Below, piece after piece: positions 43,001 through 58,000 of a DNA stretch of 64,000 nucleotides. A model generated the notes under the pieces. That model was not told where the DNA came from, made no database searches, and worked only from the letters and a program-made list of their open reading frames with translations. Every line of letters begins with the position of its first letter. The first letter of the stretch is position 1. The stretch comes from Eumeta japonica (taxonomy: Eukaryota; Arthropoda; Insecta; Lepidoptera; Psychidae): the NCBI GenBank assembly GCA_005406025.1, contig BGZK01000213.1:1-64000 (forward strand), written 5' to 3'. The translations under genes and the position numbers were made by a program.

Positions 43001-46000
43001 TAACCTACATATTATGAGTATCATAACCTACATATAAATTCCATGTTGAAAGAATCTAATTTAAACTTAAACAGAATAAACGCATTTTGTGTATATCTAC
43101 ACTACTATTATAAAGAGGAAAGTTTTGTATTTTTGTGTGTATGTATGTTTGTAATGAATAAACTCAAAAACTACTGTGCCGATTTCAAAAATTCTGCCAC
43201 CATTGGAAAGCTACATTCGCTCTGAGTAACATAGGCTATATTTATTGCTAGAAAAAATTAGGGATCTTTACTAAAACTTAAGTAACGTAACTTAAGATGT
43301 AAAAAAAGTGCCCTAAAACATCTTTCATCGCATACGCTGCGGAAACTATTGATGATAGAACAAAGGTATGTTCTACAATATTAAAGAAAATATCAATATC
43401 TACAAAAAACTTCGCGATACCGTATGTGCAACTATTATCGTTATGTCACAATAAACACTTTTTACATTTTAAAAGTTGATAGAAATACCGACTAAAATTA
43501 GACGATGTTATTCATACTTCTGTTTAAATCCTTATCCAAATAAATCATATTGGTTTTAAGACTGTTTTAATTCATGTAGATTACTTTTTGAATTATTTAA
43601 ATGGGCTATTCCATTTAATAGATATTACGAATTTAATAAGTCATAGAAATAGAAAAAATAAACGCTGTCGCATTGTGCATGTTATTCATACCTTTTAATT
43701 AATCCTTATCCAAATAAATTATTTTGTATTCAAAATTGTTTCGATACTTGTAGATTACCTTTTGAATTTTTCAAATCGTGTATTCCATCCAAAAGATATA
43801 AGAAATTTAAAAAGTCACAGATCAGCCACGACACGGCGCGGCAGCGCCTTTTCTGTGCTAGCCTGGCATTGCAGCGGTGCGGGAGAGGGGCAGGCACATC
43901 TATGAAATAGGTAGCCGTGCGTTCGGCTCTCTACGCAGCGGACGTAACCGATATTAAACATTTTTTGACTATTTTAATTGCAATTTTTTTGTTCAAATTA
44001 AAAATTTCTTCTCAGAAGTAATTATAAATTACTTATTCACGCTTTACTGTCTATTATTTATAGTACTTTCGCACTTTTTCAATAGTAAATATTTATCAAA
44101 AGTTCTATCCTTATTTTATCTGATTCATAAAAAAAGTCAACAATATGCCTAGGAGAAAAAGGTCTCAACTTTCTAAAAGTTGCTTTCAAGCGAGATTAGC
44201 AAAAATACGACGTATTGGAGAATCATCTTCTGAAAATTCAGATCGTCTCGCAAATCAGGGAGCTATGCGTCGCAATCGCGGGTCACAGAATCGAGCGCCG
44301 AACGTTCGCAACGCCTTGCTGAAAATAGTGAAAATAAATCACAGGGACAAACGTTTTCGATTGTTGGCATCGACCTAAGAAAAGAGTGCTTCTCTCATGG
44401 ACAGTTATATGTTGCCCTTTCTTAAGTAGGATCTCCTGAAAATCAATATGTTTTGTTTTCATTTACAAATATCATTGCCAACATAGTGTACTGTGAAGCT
44501 TTAAGATAAAAGTTTTGTAAAATAAAAGTAACAACTAATAGAATTAAATAAAGCTTTAAAATAAAAATGTAAATAGAGAAATATAAAAGTTAAAATAACT
44601 TAGAAACACTATTATAAATAAATATACACATAAAAAAACAAAAAAAGTAAAAAAAAAAAGACTAAAAAATGTGAATATATACAAAACTTGGGAAATTTAA
44701 TTAGGTAGGATCAGATAAAAATGTAAAATGTTGTAAAAATGTAAATAAAAAAAATACTGAGTAATCTCTCTTACTTACGATTAAATAAATTACTTAGATA
44801 AAAAAAACGATGAACAAATTCGAATTGTAAGTATAAATGGATAATGTGGTACTGCCTTTAAAAAATATAAAAATAAAACAACAAAAAAAATATATAAATA
44901 AGAGGTAAAAATATAAAAAAAAACCTTATGTCCACCCGTGAAATTCAAATGCTCAGTTACCTCTATTGCTCACATTGATAACGTAGATTATTTATTTGAC
45001 CAATAATTTCAGTAAATTTATTTAATCTCAATAATTTTATACTACAGTTTTGCTATTTGAACTAACAATTATTATCCGCGATAAATGCATTGATATGTTT
45101 GATTTTAACGCAGCCTCCGTCGGACGATTTCCTATTCGAGGGCCATTTTAAACGCCAGTCCGAAGAGGAGAGGAGCAGCAAGAGCGGTGGCGCAGCCACT
45201 CCCGCCACCTCCGTCGACGCGCTTATGGCCATAGCGCACCCTCTGGGCTCGTCCGATCGCAACTCTGTAGGGGGCGTGTTGGTCCATATGCCACATGTAT
45301 GTATACCGGTAAATGTTCTGTGTCGTGTCTCGAACGCTATCCGCTGTATGATGTGAAAAAAAAAGAGAAAAAAAACGATCCTCTCCTTTTTATAGTTCGT
45401 TCATTTCATGCCACTGTCACTTTGCGATCTATCGGACTCGACGTCGAACACGAAATCTTCGGGAGACAACTCCAATGTACGTATGTGTCGTGGATTAGAT
45501 TAGACTAGCTTGAGAATTAACTGTTAAAACCGTCTATTGAGAAAGGTTTTGATTGTTATAATATTTTATTGTTTAAATAAATTCGTAATTTTATATAGAT
45601 ACTAAATAACTTAAGTTACAAAAACCTTTCTCATTTTATTCTAAATCATAACATTGAAAAGTAATAACTTTAAAAAATAATGTGGAAATATAAAGTCATT
45701 GCTTTTGCAATTAAAATTATACTAAAAGTTTGTGTGTGTGCTTGAACTAAAGAAGGATGTAAAATTTTTAAAATGTTTTTATAATCATATTTTGTAAAAA
45801 TGATATTTTCTTAGAAATCAATGCTAATTTGTGTATATCTCACCTGCGAGAGCGCCTTTTGTGATGGAACACTTTCAAAAGGTAGAATTATATTTATGTC
45901 TTACGTTCTAGCACTTCCACATTTCAAAGCAATGCTTTCAAATAAAAATGAATACAGTGAAAACTGGATAACTTGAATCTGATTGAGTCTTAATTCTCAG

Positions 46001-49000
46001 TAAAACGAGGAAAATAAACATCTCTTTCCATCCAAGTCTTTAATAAGCAGATCTTCATTACTTTTACTTTAGAACTCAAAGTATTATTGCTCAGTAGGTA
46101 TTATCAATGTAATATTTTATAATCCAAGCTTTAAAAGCAGACTCATTAAGTCGAAGGTAATAAAGACGCCATACTGGTTTTCCTAACTGAATACTCTCAA
46201 TTGATGCTTTTGTTTTACTATTTTTTATACATGTGCTTTGCTATTCATTAAAAGTTCTGAGTATCACATCTGTAAATTTTATAATTGTTTATATTTTGGC
46301 TAATTGCTTAAAAGAAGTTCAAAAGACTTGGTACTCATATGGTTAGCTAACAGGAATAATGATAACATGATTACTAAATATAAATTGAAGTAATTTGTCA
46401 AACTGTAGAGAATGATAATGATCAATCAATTGTGAATTGCTAATATTTAGCAAATATTTCAGATAATCTCTCTATATTTTTTATCTTCATTTAAGATGTA
46501 TGTTATCGAGGATCATGTTTTCAATTCACGTTTCAGCTGGAAAAACTATAGATAAATAATAGTTGTATTTTTTTTTACTCTTAAGAAATTAGCAAATATA
46601 TTTCGACTTTTCGTAAAGATATAATTGTACATTATAATTTACTTAATGGATAAAATAAATTTATAAAAGTCAAATATATATTACACCTTTTATAATTTAA
46701 TAAATATACTTAGAACTTGTGACCTTACGAATCTGAATCATAGCCAAAAAATCTTTGTATCTCTGAATACTCGCTAAACTGAAATCTCATTAACACTAAT
46801 TTTTTAAGTATATCCCTTGAAATAGGATTATTTAATCCATATTTCACTGTACTTCGTATCAAAATAAAATATTAAAATGTGCTTTTTATTGATATGTAAT
46901 ATTGTTATATATTTATTGTTAATAATTTATATTATTTTTTAATTAATATTATATAAAGTAAAATAAAAATATTATTAAACATAATTGTAATATATGACAA
47001 TATTTCTTTGGTGTGTAGTTGTTGTATTAACTCTAAACAACCACGGTCTTCACAACAAAGAGTAAGTAGAAATACATACATTTTTTTCTCACTTAAAATT
47101 TTTGATTGTACACCAATATTCTTTCTAAGCTTCTGTCATTTGTGTACCAGCTTTAAATGGAGGTTACCAAAGCTTATTCGCTACAGCGATTAATGATATA
47201 AATATGGCTTCTGTCTTTGTGAAATCAACATAGTTTCAAATGACTCTTGCGTTGAAAGTTTTTTTCGGGCTTATGCTTTCGAGGCGATTAAGAAATTCAA
47301 ATTAATATTTCCCTGACGAAATATACTGGCTTGAGAGTCCAAAGGTTCATTCACTGCTGTCTTAAATTATTTACAATGTATATTCATGATATGGTGAAAA
47401 TTTTAAATTTATCCAAGTAAGGAAGAAAAAATGCAATAAATAATTCAAATATTGCCTGAGTAGTGAGTTTTAAATATATATTAAACAATATAATAAATCT
47501 CCTATAGTATTACTTTTATTAGAAACTTATATGTAGTTGGCTGTATAAATACTATTCTGATTATTAAGGGCTATCAGTTTTTATATAATTAGAATTAATG
47601 ACCATCAATCAGCAGCAGTTTCAGACTATTTTTGAATTTTTCTTTACTTTAACTAAGCATTCATTGCCTAATTTATTTTGAGAACACTCAATCTAATATG
47701 TTTCGTCGACTCATAATTACTTGTCTCGATTTAATAATGCTCAAAACGGCTTGAACGCTGACTCAGATAATGACCGCGACGGTGGAGACAATAACGGAGC
47801 AGTTGGACATGGCAGTGACTTTGCCTCCTTCTGACCACCCCACCATGGCGACCGCACACACCATCACCCTGACAGAGGCCGACGTCGCTACGGCCACTGC
47901 TGATGTAAGTGTTCACTCAGCAGTATAGTTTGTTGGCCAGCTTCGGGTCTAGAGTAGACCTATTTTATTGGTAATATTTTAAGAAGTTGTACAGCAAATG
48001 AATATTTTCACAAACAGTGAAAACATAATTAAAACATTTTTAGAGTTCCATAATTTAAAATGAAAATTTATAGGCTCAATGTCCATTTTTTATTTGCCAA
48101 GACCCTTGTTCTAGGATCCTTGGAAGCAATAAAAAAAAAATTAAAGCTTCTTAGTCAACGTAATAAAAAAATATGTTTATTTTTACACACGCCCGAGACA
48201 GCCCTAGAGAATAGTCCGTCTGCGTGAGAACTCATCCTTCCGACGTCTCGTCCCAGGTGTCCAGGTCGCTCGAGCCACGATCCTCTAGCGGTACTGTTGT
48301 GTCATATTGTGTTCAGTCCCACGTATACTTTCTTATATAAAATTGAGTTGATCCTGTACTGGTCCGCGTTTTTCGTTTTCACTCGTCCGCGTGTGAGGGA
48401 AGTACATATGATCCGCCCGCGAGCGACTCTATCTAACGTCTCTCGCGTATTTCCCTCCCACCCCCGTAATTGTCAGTTGTCTTTTGTCTATGGGAGATAA
48501 ACTATAATTTAAAATAAGGTGAAATGGCGTAAACAATTTTCACTATATGTTTTGCCACCCGCAAATAAATCAAAACCTATTCACCTAGAATCATGAAAAT
48601 TAAGGCTTCGCAAGGTGTCACAGGACAATAAAAGGACTAAATGTAGAAATCGTTACTTTGTAGTCAAATCATTATTTTTTTTTGCTAAAACTATTTGCCA
48701 TTTACCGTTGGAGTATAGCCTGTTACGTAGACGTTTACGTTGCCGTATGATGTTCAATAACTTGGATTTATATAATTTGAAAAAATTAAGAACCAAAAAT
48801 TTCGGAATTTTCGGAGCGATATCTTGCCCGTTTCGATATCGATCAAAATTTTTGAGACTTATTATGGATGAAATATTATCATACATAATCAAGTTTATAC
48901 GGAACTCTCAGGGTAAGAGTATTATTTGCACTTATCTGATATTTTTATTTACATCAGTTTACTGAGACTTAATATTATTCGCAGTATTTTATATTCTTTT

Positions 49001-52000
49001 GTGTATATCTTATAAATAATGTCATACAAATGATATAATTTTTGAATTCTTGGATCTGTAAAACTTATTTACTATAAATTGTAAGTGAATTTTAATATGT
49101 TTGCCCCATTCTTAAAAAAAATACAGAACGAAATTTGGGAAACCATAAAGAATTTTATTAAAATCTATGTATGTGACGATAATTTTCATATGATTTATTG
49201 AGGGTCTGCTATAGATATCTCTACTAATTATCAATTTTAACAAACACATTACAGGTTTGCACACCAAATTTGTTAGGTGACCACGAAACAATGGCTGAAT
49301 CAGTTGAAGAAGACATAAGTAATTTCTGGGCGACATCTGCTGGAAAATTCCATTTTTCAATTGAAGAATTACCACAAGAATTGCAATATATGCATCAACT
49401 GTTACAGGTACATTTTATTTTCACCCACAACATAATTAAGTTATTAAAAAGTACATTTTCAAAGTAAAGGTTGGGCCTTGGGCAGTGTTTTGAATGGTTA
49501 GTTATATTCCATGGTTAGCAAGTTTAGCTGTATAGGTTCAAGAGAGTTCTTTTTCTTTCAATTATGTAAGACAATGAAATTGTTTGTGATAGAAAAAAGA
49601 AGAAAGTAGAAGAACTATTCTTGAAATACAGATCTAGACATGGTGACATGAGAAAATGATAAGCTATGAAAAGAAGGTGAAAAATGTACATTGGAAATGG
49701 ATATATTAAGATGGATTAACCATGTTGGAAGAATGAATTGGAGTAGATTGATAAAAGAAATGAATAATTTTAAATTATTGTGCATCAATTCTTTAACAGT
49801 ATTATTTATATGAGCTATAAAAAATTATATTGCTTCTAATTAATATATATCTATATATTGTCAAAATATAAAATATGCCCTGGAAATATTTATTTCAATC
49901 CGTTATTCGTCCAGTATCTGCGTCTCACTATCTCTTTAATAACATTTATATTATAAATTAATTAATGTATTTAAATTTGAAAGTATTTCTGTCGATATCG
50001 TTATATAATTTATTACATTATGAGGCGAAATATTTATGAGTAAGTAACATTATAACGTTACGTATGTATGTTCATAATTCCTATCACAAAATACCACTCG
50101 TCTATTCTTTATTTTAACTACTGGTTAAAATTTGAATAAGAATAGGACTTATCTGCCGAAAGTGGTTGACGCCAGAAGTTACTCTGCTAGAATTAACAGG
50201 AAATTCGACATATTATGAGCTATTATAATATTTCACAAATGCTATAGTTCACATGAACGTTCACATGTCAACGGTCGGTAAAATATGTACTGTTAAAAAT
50301 TGCCGTATATTGATCATGCGTCGATACACTTTGTGTTGATACGATTTTGAAAGCGAACAGATTAAGAATTCGTTTCATCTCTTATTAGAATAAATTTATT
50401 AACGAAACATATTTGGTGCTTAATTTTGCATACACTTAATGTGAATGCAATTTTATTGATTACATTTTGATGTTTCATAGGAATTGAAGAATACGACGCG
50501 ACCGGACATTCTATACCATCTGCTGCAATGTCTGCACGTGCTGGTGCTGAACGCAGATGTCCTATCAGACCACCGCGGATTTCTTATATGGTGTCAAGAG
50601 AATCTGCTGATTGAAAAGTACACAAATTTGCCTTGCCATATTTTTTTCTAGAAATTACCATTAAGTATCTATCATACATATCTTTCATTACAAATAAAAT
50701 ATTTTAGTTGTCCTTCATTATTGTTCATTTATCATTCTAATTCTTGTTAGAATTTTACATTATTTATGTTTTAGCTTTGGTGAAGAGAATCAATTTGTAT
50801 ACTATAACTGAAAATCGTACTAGTAAATTATAATCTTTTATTGGACAATTGGGTTAATGGTTAATAAAAGTGGAGTGTAGGGGACTAAGAGTTACGAATC
50901 ATGCAAATTCTAATTAGCAACATCACACAAATCCTAAATCTTTAGTTTAACGGCCTTCTTAATTATGAATAATGCCAACAAATGTAAAACCTTAAAAACT
51001 TTTGCAACGTCATCAATTGTAGGTTTTATGGTTTTGAAAGGCGCTGTTAATCCTTTAAAGGAGAAAGTATATTAGTTTCTATTTGTTTAGATGGTTTGGT
51101 GAAAACTACAATATATGATTGCAATTTAATATAAGAACGTATCATCAAATTTCAATTTGAGACATTGTGACTTTTTTTACAAATATTATGTGAAATATTT
51201 AAAAGGATTACGAGGTTAACTTAATTTATTTTTTCGATTTACATAACAACTGGTCGCATAAATAATATTTATTCATCCGATTGTCAGGTAAAGAGCAATA
51301 TCTTTTATAAAATATCAAGTAATGATTTGCTTTCTAAATAAATGGTGGCATGTAACTAATTATTATTTCTGTTTTGTTTTCAGTCTTTGGAACGTCTGCG
51401 ATGCCAAGCATTCTCATATTTGCTCCGTAGCAGTACCAATTCTGTTGCACTGTGTGACTTTGGCCGGAGGTGCAGATGTATTCTGTAATTTGATCCGTGA
51501 TGAATTTCATCATCCCTGCGCGAGATTACGATTTGCTGCCGTTGAAAGAGTCACCGTGATCATCAGGTTAGCATATTCGAGAAGTGTTGGATTTTTAATC
51601 TATAAAGATCAATTGGTTGGGGTCCGTTTGCATCAAAATAACATAAGTCTTTTTTTTGTACTAGCTTTCGTCTGCGGCTCCATCCATGTGGACATATAAT
51701 GACTTTCTCCATATATTTTACCTATTGTTCATGCTATCAATCATGACCCTAATTCCGGTTGCAGTCTATATTCTGATCCGGTTTTTTCATTAGTTCAATT
51801 CCAACCAAAAGAAACACATTTCTGACCCCAAAAACAAACTTACTATCAAATCAATTTTATTTATTTTATTGATAAATAATGATCTTGCTCCGCTCTTAAT
51901 TTCGATTTTGGTCCTACTCGTAATTTCAATCCCTTGCCGGTGTTGATCTTGACCTCTATTGGATATTGATGACACCAGGAAGCAATCATTATAACAAGCG

Positions 52001-55000
52001 AGATGTTCTTTCGAGGTTCACGCGTGCAAAGTAGCGGGAAAGAGTACAGTATCTTTATGAATTACAACCTACATAATATGATTAGCTTGAATTCCGTCAT
52101 ACAATACAATAGAATTTATTCTTAGATCTTATATATCGACCGATTACGATCTCAGTCGCGATTCCGGTCGTGAGCCCGTTTTTGGTTCTGACCCCGGTCC
52201 CGTTCTCGAAGCTAATTTGTCTTAAATACCATTTCGATCGCGATCCCACTTTTGATCGTAAACTCTGTCTCGATCTAAATAGATTCCGTTTCTAGTTCCG
52301 CTCTGATCACAGTCTCACACTCCGTGATACTCTTAATTGTAATTTTTGTCCCACACTCGATTCCAATTTTGGTTACTTTCTCTTCGATGTCTTTCGATCT
52401 CGGCTCTCGATTCTTGCTCCTCGTCCCGTTTGGAATTTTAATTCAGTTTAATGGTCCCGGTTTGGACGGGGAAATGCTACTATGAAAATAAAATACTAGG
52501 CCAAAGAGAAAGTTTTTTCGCATTTTATAAGTAAAAAGTTGCAGTAAGTCTTTTCCGTTATGCTGTTTTGATACCATTAAATAGATCTTGCTAGTTTTAA
52601 CATCATTAAATAGATGACATTTAAAAAAAAAAGTAGAAACTGTGTCCTGCCATTTTACTATTTCTTTTATCTAATGTAGAAATTCCATATATTTTGAAGT
52701 TGGAAAAATGCGACACAAGCTGTGAAAAAACTTTGTAACGTTTATGGACCTAATGCAGTGTCGGTAAGAGTAGCACAAAACTGGTTCAAGCGTTTTTAGT
52801 CTGGTAATTTTGATGTCAGAGATAAACCTAGCTCTGGGCCATCTGTTACAGATAAAATTGATGATGAAAAAAAGTAGAGCGAGATTGGTATATTAATTCC
52901 TACGACATAACCGAAGAGCTGGGGATTGACTAAAAAACAGTTTTGGCCCATTTACAAAAGCTGGATATTTAAAAAAGATCGATATTTCCTGCAGTCCTAC
53001 ACGAGCTCACTGAAAAAAATCTAATGAATCGTGTACTCATTTGCGTTTCTCTATTGAAACGTAATGAAACCAAACAATTTTTGAAAATATCGATCACTGG
53101 TGATGAAATTACTTACGACAAGAACGTGTGGGAAAGATCATGGTTACAAGACAAAGAAGCTCCACAAACTATAGCGAAACCCGGATTAACTTGCAATAAT
53201 GATGGTATGTTGTATGCTGGGATTGGAAGCTTTTTACCGCTAGGCACAAAACCATCGATTTAGATGTCTACTGTCAACAGCTGATGAGATTAAACCAGAA
53301 GTAGAGAGAAACTGACCGGAGTTGATTACCAGAAAGGGTGTGGTTTTACACCATGATAATGTTAGACCACACACATCTTTAGCCACTCAGTAAATATTGA
53401 GAGAATTTGGTTGGGAAATGTTATGCATCCTCTATATAGCCTTGACCTTGCACCCTCAGATTTTGACCTGTTTTGGTCTCTTCAGAATTCTTTAGTTACT
53501 ATTGAGTTCACATCAAGAGAGGACTGTCAAAATTACTTGTTGCAATTTTTTGGTCAGAAGTCCCAAATTTTCTACAGCAATAGGATTATGTCATTATCTA
53601 CAAAATAGCAAGAAGTTGTTGAGTAAAATGGCATATATATAAAAATTAAACGTGTATGAATTAAAAATATGATGGAAAATTATTATGAATTTGTATATAA
53701 AATACGAAAAAACTTTTTCTCGACCTTATATATTACTCGAAGATAGTGTAGTTCTCTATAAGTGGAAGAAATTTTAAAACCTGTAATATCGCAAATATAT
53801 ATAGATGACACCAAAACGAAGTGTTAGTAGTTTATTTTATTCAGGGAGGTTCTTATTCATGAATAATTTCTTAAGATTGGTTCAGTAGTTTTGTTCAATA
53901 ATACGAATGCGCAAACGAAATCGGGGACAGTTGCTATTTTTTTTTTTTAGAAATTGTCCCACAAGCACGACATATCACCAGTTTCAAAGTAATCGGATGA
54001 ATGGTTTAGGCACGTGAAGAAAACGATCAAAATACACACATATATTTATACATTATACAATCTTAGCCCTCCTTCGCCTAATTGCGAAAGACGCGTCACG
54101 CCATTTCTAATACGTAATATTTATACCAAATTTCATACACTTACCTTGCTTAATAAAAAAGTTTATACAAAAGTCAATCCTCTTTTATTCTGATTAAAAG
54201 TCAATTTCTAAAATTCTTTCTTAGTGGGTTTTTACTTTATACAAACTATCTTCTGATCAAATATAATTTAGATCGGGATTATAATTTCGATAATCTCGTG
54301 ATGTATAAATCTGTTAGTCACTTATCTCTAATAATAAACTTATTATCTTATTTTAAATTATTTAATAAACTACTCCATCGATTAATATACTCTAAAAGGT
54401 GCGCTCTATATCCATGAATTTCCATACCAACTGTTGTGCAGGATTTATTCACCTCACTGTTAAATCATACCCTTCCACGATCTTTTTATTTCAGATTGAG
54501 GCGCTTGAATCTTGCCGCGCTCTCTCAGTGCGGACTGGAGGCTGTTAAAGACTCATCAGCAATGCGATGATAACGTTGGCAACCGACAGCTTAACGTACT
54601 CTCCACGGCGCTGAACGTGTGGTTTATGTTGATTAAAGTTAAAAACTCATTTATCAATTCGACCATGGTCGGGGTCAAACCAGATACCTTCTGATACGAA
54701 GCTGTATCAGAAGGTATCAAGATGTCAGAAGATATATTATTTATTTAGTAAAACCATCATTTCATACTATAAACATAATTAGAGAATTATTTAAAAGGAT
54801 TCTACCATAATAGGTACTATTATATTTGAGGTTTATGGATTCTACGCCACTCAAGAACAATAATCCTCTGCAGACGTCTCTAGCGACAGCTTTTTGCTAT
54901 CTAATATCCAGCATGGACGACATAAATGTATATGTTGCTCAGAGGGCTACATTGTATGTGGGAACCATACACGATAACGCTATAAAGGTCAGTTACATTT

Positions 55001-58000
55001 TCGTGTAATGTTCAAATGTTTTTCTTTTTCACTTTCAAATGAAATTGAGTGTACCATCCTAAGGTATTAACACAATTGCTTTTTGTTCCGGTGTCGACTT
55101 CAGTTTTATTTTCGTTCTCTGTCGCGATTTGTTAGCATTTCACTTTCTATTTTTTCTATTCCTATTCCAGTCTCAATTTCGAAACACAAAAACAAAGAAG
55201 CAACTCCAGTTATTACACCACGCCTTTTTTCACGTTTTAGTTTAGTGTGTATCATGACGAATTTTCGTCCTTTCAAATGTCCAAATTGATTATCTCCGTT
55301 ATATGATATAGGGAATCTTCCACAATTTCATTTTAAACCCACTTTTAACAAAAAGTCATTTTCAATACGTTTGTTTTCCACGATCTCCGTTTAATAGTGT
55401 TTAACCCCAACACTATTTTCAAATGATTTGTAAATAAAATTAATTTTTTGATAAAAAACATTTAATAAAATTTTAAAAGAGGTCCTTAATAGCGCTTCTT
55501 TTTATCTATGTTGAATTAAACATTTGAAATATTACATAGAATTCAATGTAAGAGAATCTTTTATTTTATGAAAGTAATTTTTTTGATAACTATGTATATT
55601 TTGTACCATTTTTGACTTAATTATAGCTGCTGCTGTACTGCTTGGAGACACAATTTGATCTAGTCATCATAGACAGGCCTATGGTCCTTCAATCTCTATA
55701 CCAGCTTCATAATACTCTTAGCGACAGGAAAATACTAACATGGGAATTCTTTTTGAATCGATTCGAAGCTTTATTTTTGGAAGCACAAATTAATTCCAAG
55801 AAGGGTACCGATTTTTCTAATTTAAGAGGTAAACATTGTATTATAAATTAATAGCAAAATTCTAAATTTAATATCTAAATTTCATATTTTTTTTTAGTTT
55901 TTTCGAAAGCTTTTATTCTCAATGAATGTTGTATGTTTCACGCTTTTCTTCAATTCGTTTACACATTTGCAACACCTCATTTCTTTGGTTTCCTATTTTA
56001 CCATTTTAAACATTTGTTCTGTTAATTTATCGTATTACTCAAAAAACACAGTTAAACTAGACTAAAGAAATATGTATATAAGTCATAATGCGCATAATTT
56101 ATGAAAATAATTGCACTCCCTTCTATATTTATTTTTAGTTAATAGTTCAATAGAAACATTTATTATTAATAGTCCTCATATTTATTAAATATGTATGCTC
56201 TCTTAATGTGTCTAATATGTAATAGCTATTTCCAATCAAGTCCAATTCATGACTATATTAGTTTTTATTAAGAGCGTATTTTTTGAAGAAAAATGAAAGT
56301 AGAATCAATGCGATGGAGATACGATCTCTGCGTAATGTGTGGAGTGTCTTTGAAAGAGAAATGTAAGAACGGCGATGTCAGACAGCGATATGTTTGAAAG
56401 AAGATGTAGTGGCTAAAGTAGAAAAAAGATGTGTTGTAGTGGTTTGGCCATCTGGAAAGGATGAACAAAATTAGACTGACTAAACAAATTTATAGGGTCA
56501 GTGTGTGTAGTGAAAAAGTTCGCCCTAAGAAATCCTATGCAAACCAAATTGGTGGCATATCAAAAAAGGGCCAAAGTTAAAGCACCCGAAACCCAATGAG
56601 CTTGCTTGAAAAGATTGGTGGATGGATATAAGCTAAGCAAGAGGGATATGCAAAGATTGTACCATGTGGAAATCTTTACTTTCTGCCTGCCCTTCTTGGA
56701 AATAGGCGTAAGTTTATAATAATATTAATAAATATTTGACCAGAGTTAGTCAGCACGGAGACGAGTTCAGAAGCTTTTATATATAAAGTCCGTCGGGCGC
56801 ACGAGGCGCTGTCGTCGTCGACGCGCGACCAACCAGCCGTCAACACGCTGAGCGCATCATTCGGCACCAAATGGCCGTATAAGCGCACGATATCCGCGCC
56901 TGCGACTATGCCGCCGCAACCCGACGCGAGGCAGGGCGAGTATCACGGTATGATTAGTAAAGTGTAACTGTAAAGAATGTCTCTATCCTTTTCTTTCTTC
57001 TTATCAGAAATGTGTATCTACATTTTCTCTCTTGTCACACCTGTAAGTGAGATGTAAGATTTTTAATAGAACTTGGTTTGTTTGATCATACAAGGTTACG
57101 AGTAATAGGTATATTTAATATCACTATATATTTTTAAGCATTAATCAAATGTAGAGATTGCATTGTATTAGAGTAAAATCAAAAAGATTTTTAATACTAA
57201 TATTTTAGGAATTTTTGGTTAGTCATTGTAGAGAAAGAAATTCTGTTTACTTTTCCATTGAACTAACCTACGGCAAATCATAAAAATGTAATCTAATTTT
57301 GTATACATTACTTTATTTCCATGCATTTTGTGTTAAAGTTTAATAAATTCATTATCTTTTTGGGTATAGCCAGTATTGTATTGCATGATTCAGAAAATTA
57401 TAAACATTCTTCAGATAATAATTACATATTATATGAAGAATATTTATAATTTACATTTCTATTACACAGAACGTGAAAAGGTATATTCGCGTCAGTATTC
57501 TGCGCCTATACTGAAACGGAAAACATCGCGTTTCGGCCTCGGACAGCTGCTAGCTGCTGGCGGTGTCAATGTACATCGGCCTCAAAGTCAACCAGGTGAG
57601 GGTTGGTGTATCCAAAAAAACACGTCTGATTGTATTTCGCACTGGTTATAGATTTTTACGATTTCTTTTAATACAGTAATCTATTTATTCAAATACTCTT
57701 AGTCGAGAAAGATTCATATTTGAAATTAAGAAAATTATTAAAAAAATTGATTTCTGAAAAGCTGTAAAAAGCGAATTTAAAAATTAGATACTTTTGTGAA
57801 CTATTAGTAACCAAGTGCGGTTTCACATAAAAAGATGTGTTATTATTATTTGAACAATGTTTACAAGTATTTAATAGAAGATGTAGTGAATAGAATAGAA
57901 TAAGGTATGTTGCGGTAGTTTGGCTATCTGGAAAGGATGAATACACTGCAAAAACAAATGTATAAAGCGAATGTGTCTGATGGAAAGGTCGGAAAGGGAT

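Noticed and set aside
48615..48965. 116-codon ORF in unc79 intron 19
   Set aside because: No recognisable protein. The segment looks like a dispersed repeat with an open frame by chance, and a minus-strand ORF overlaps it.
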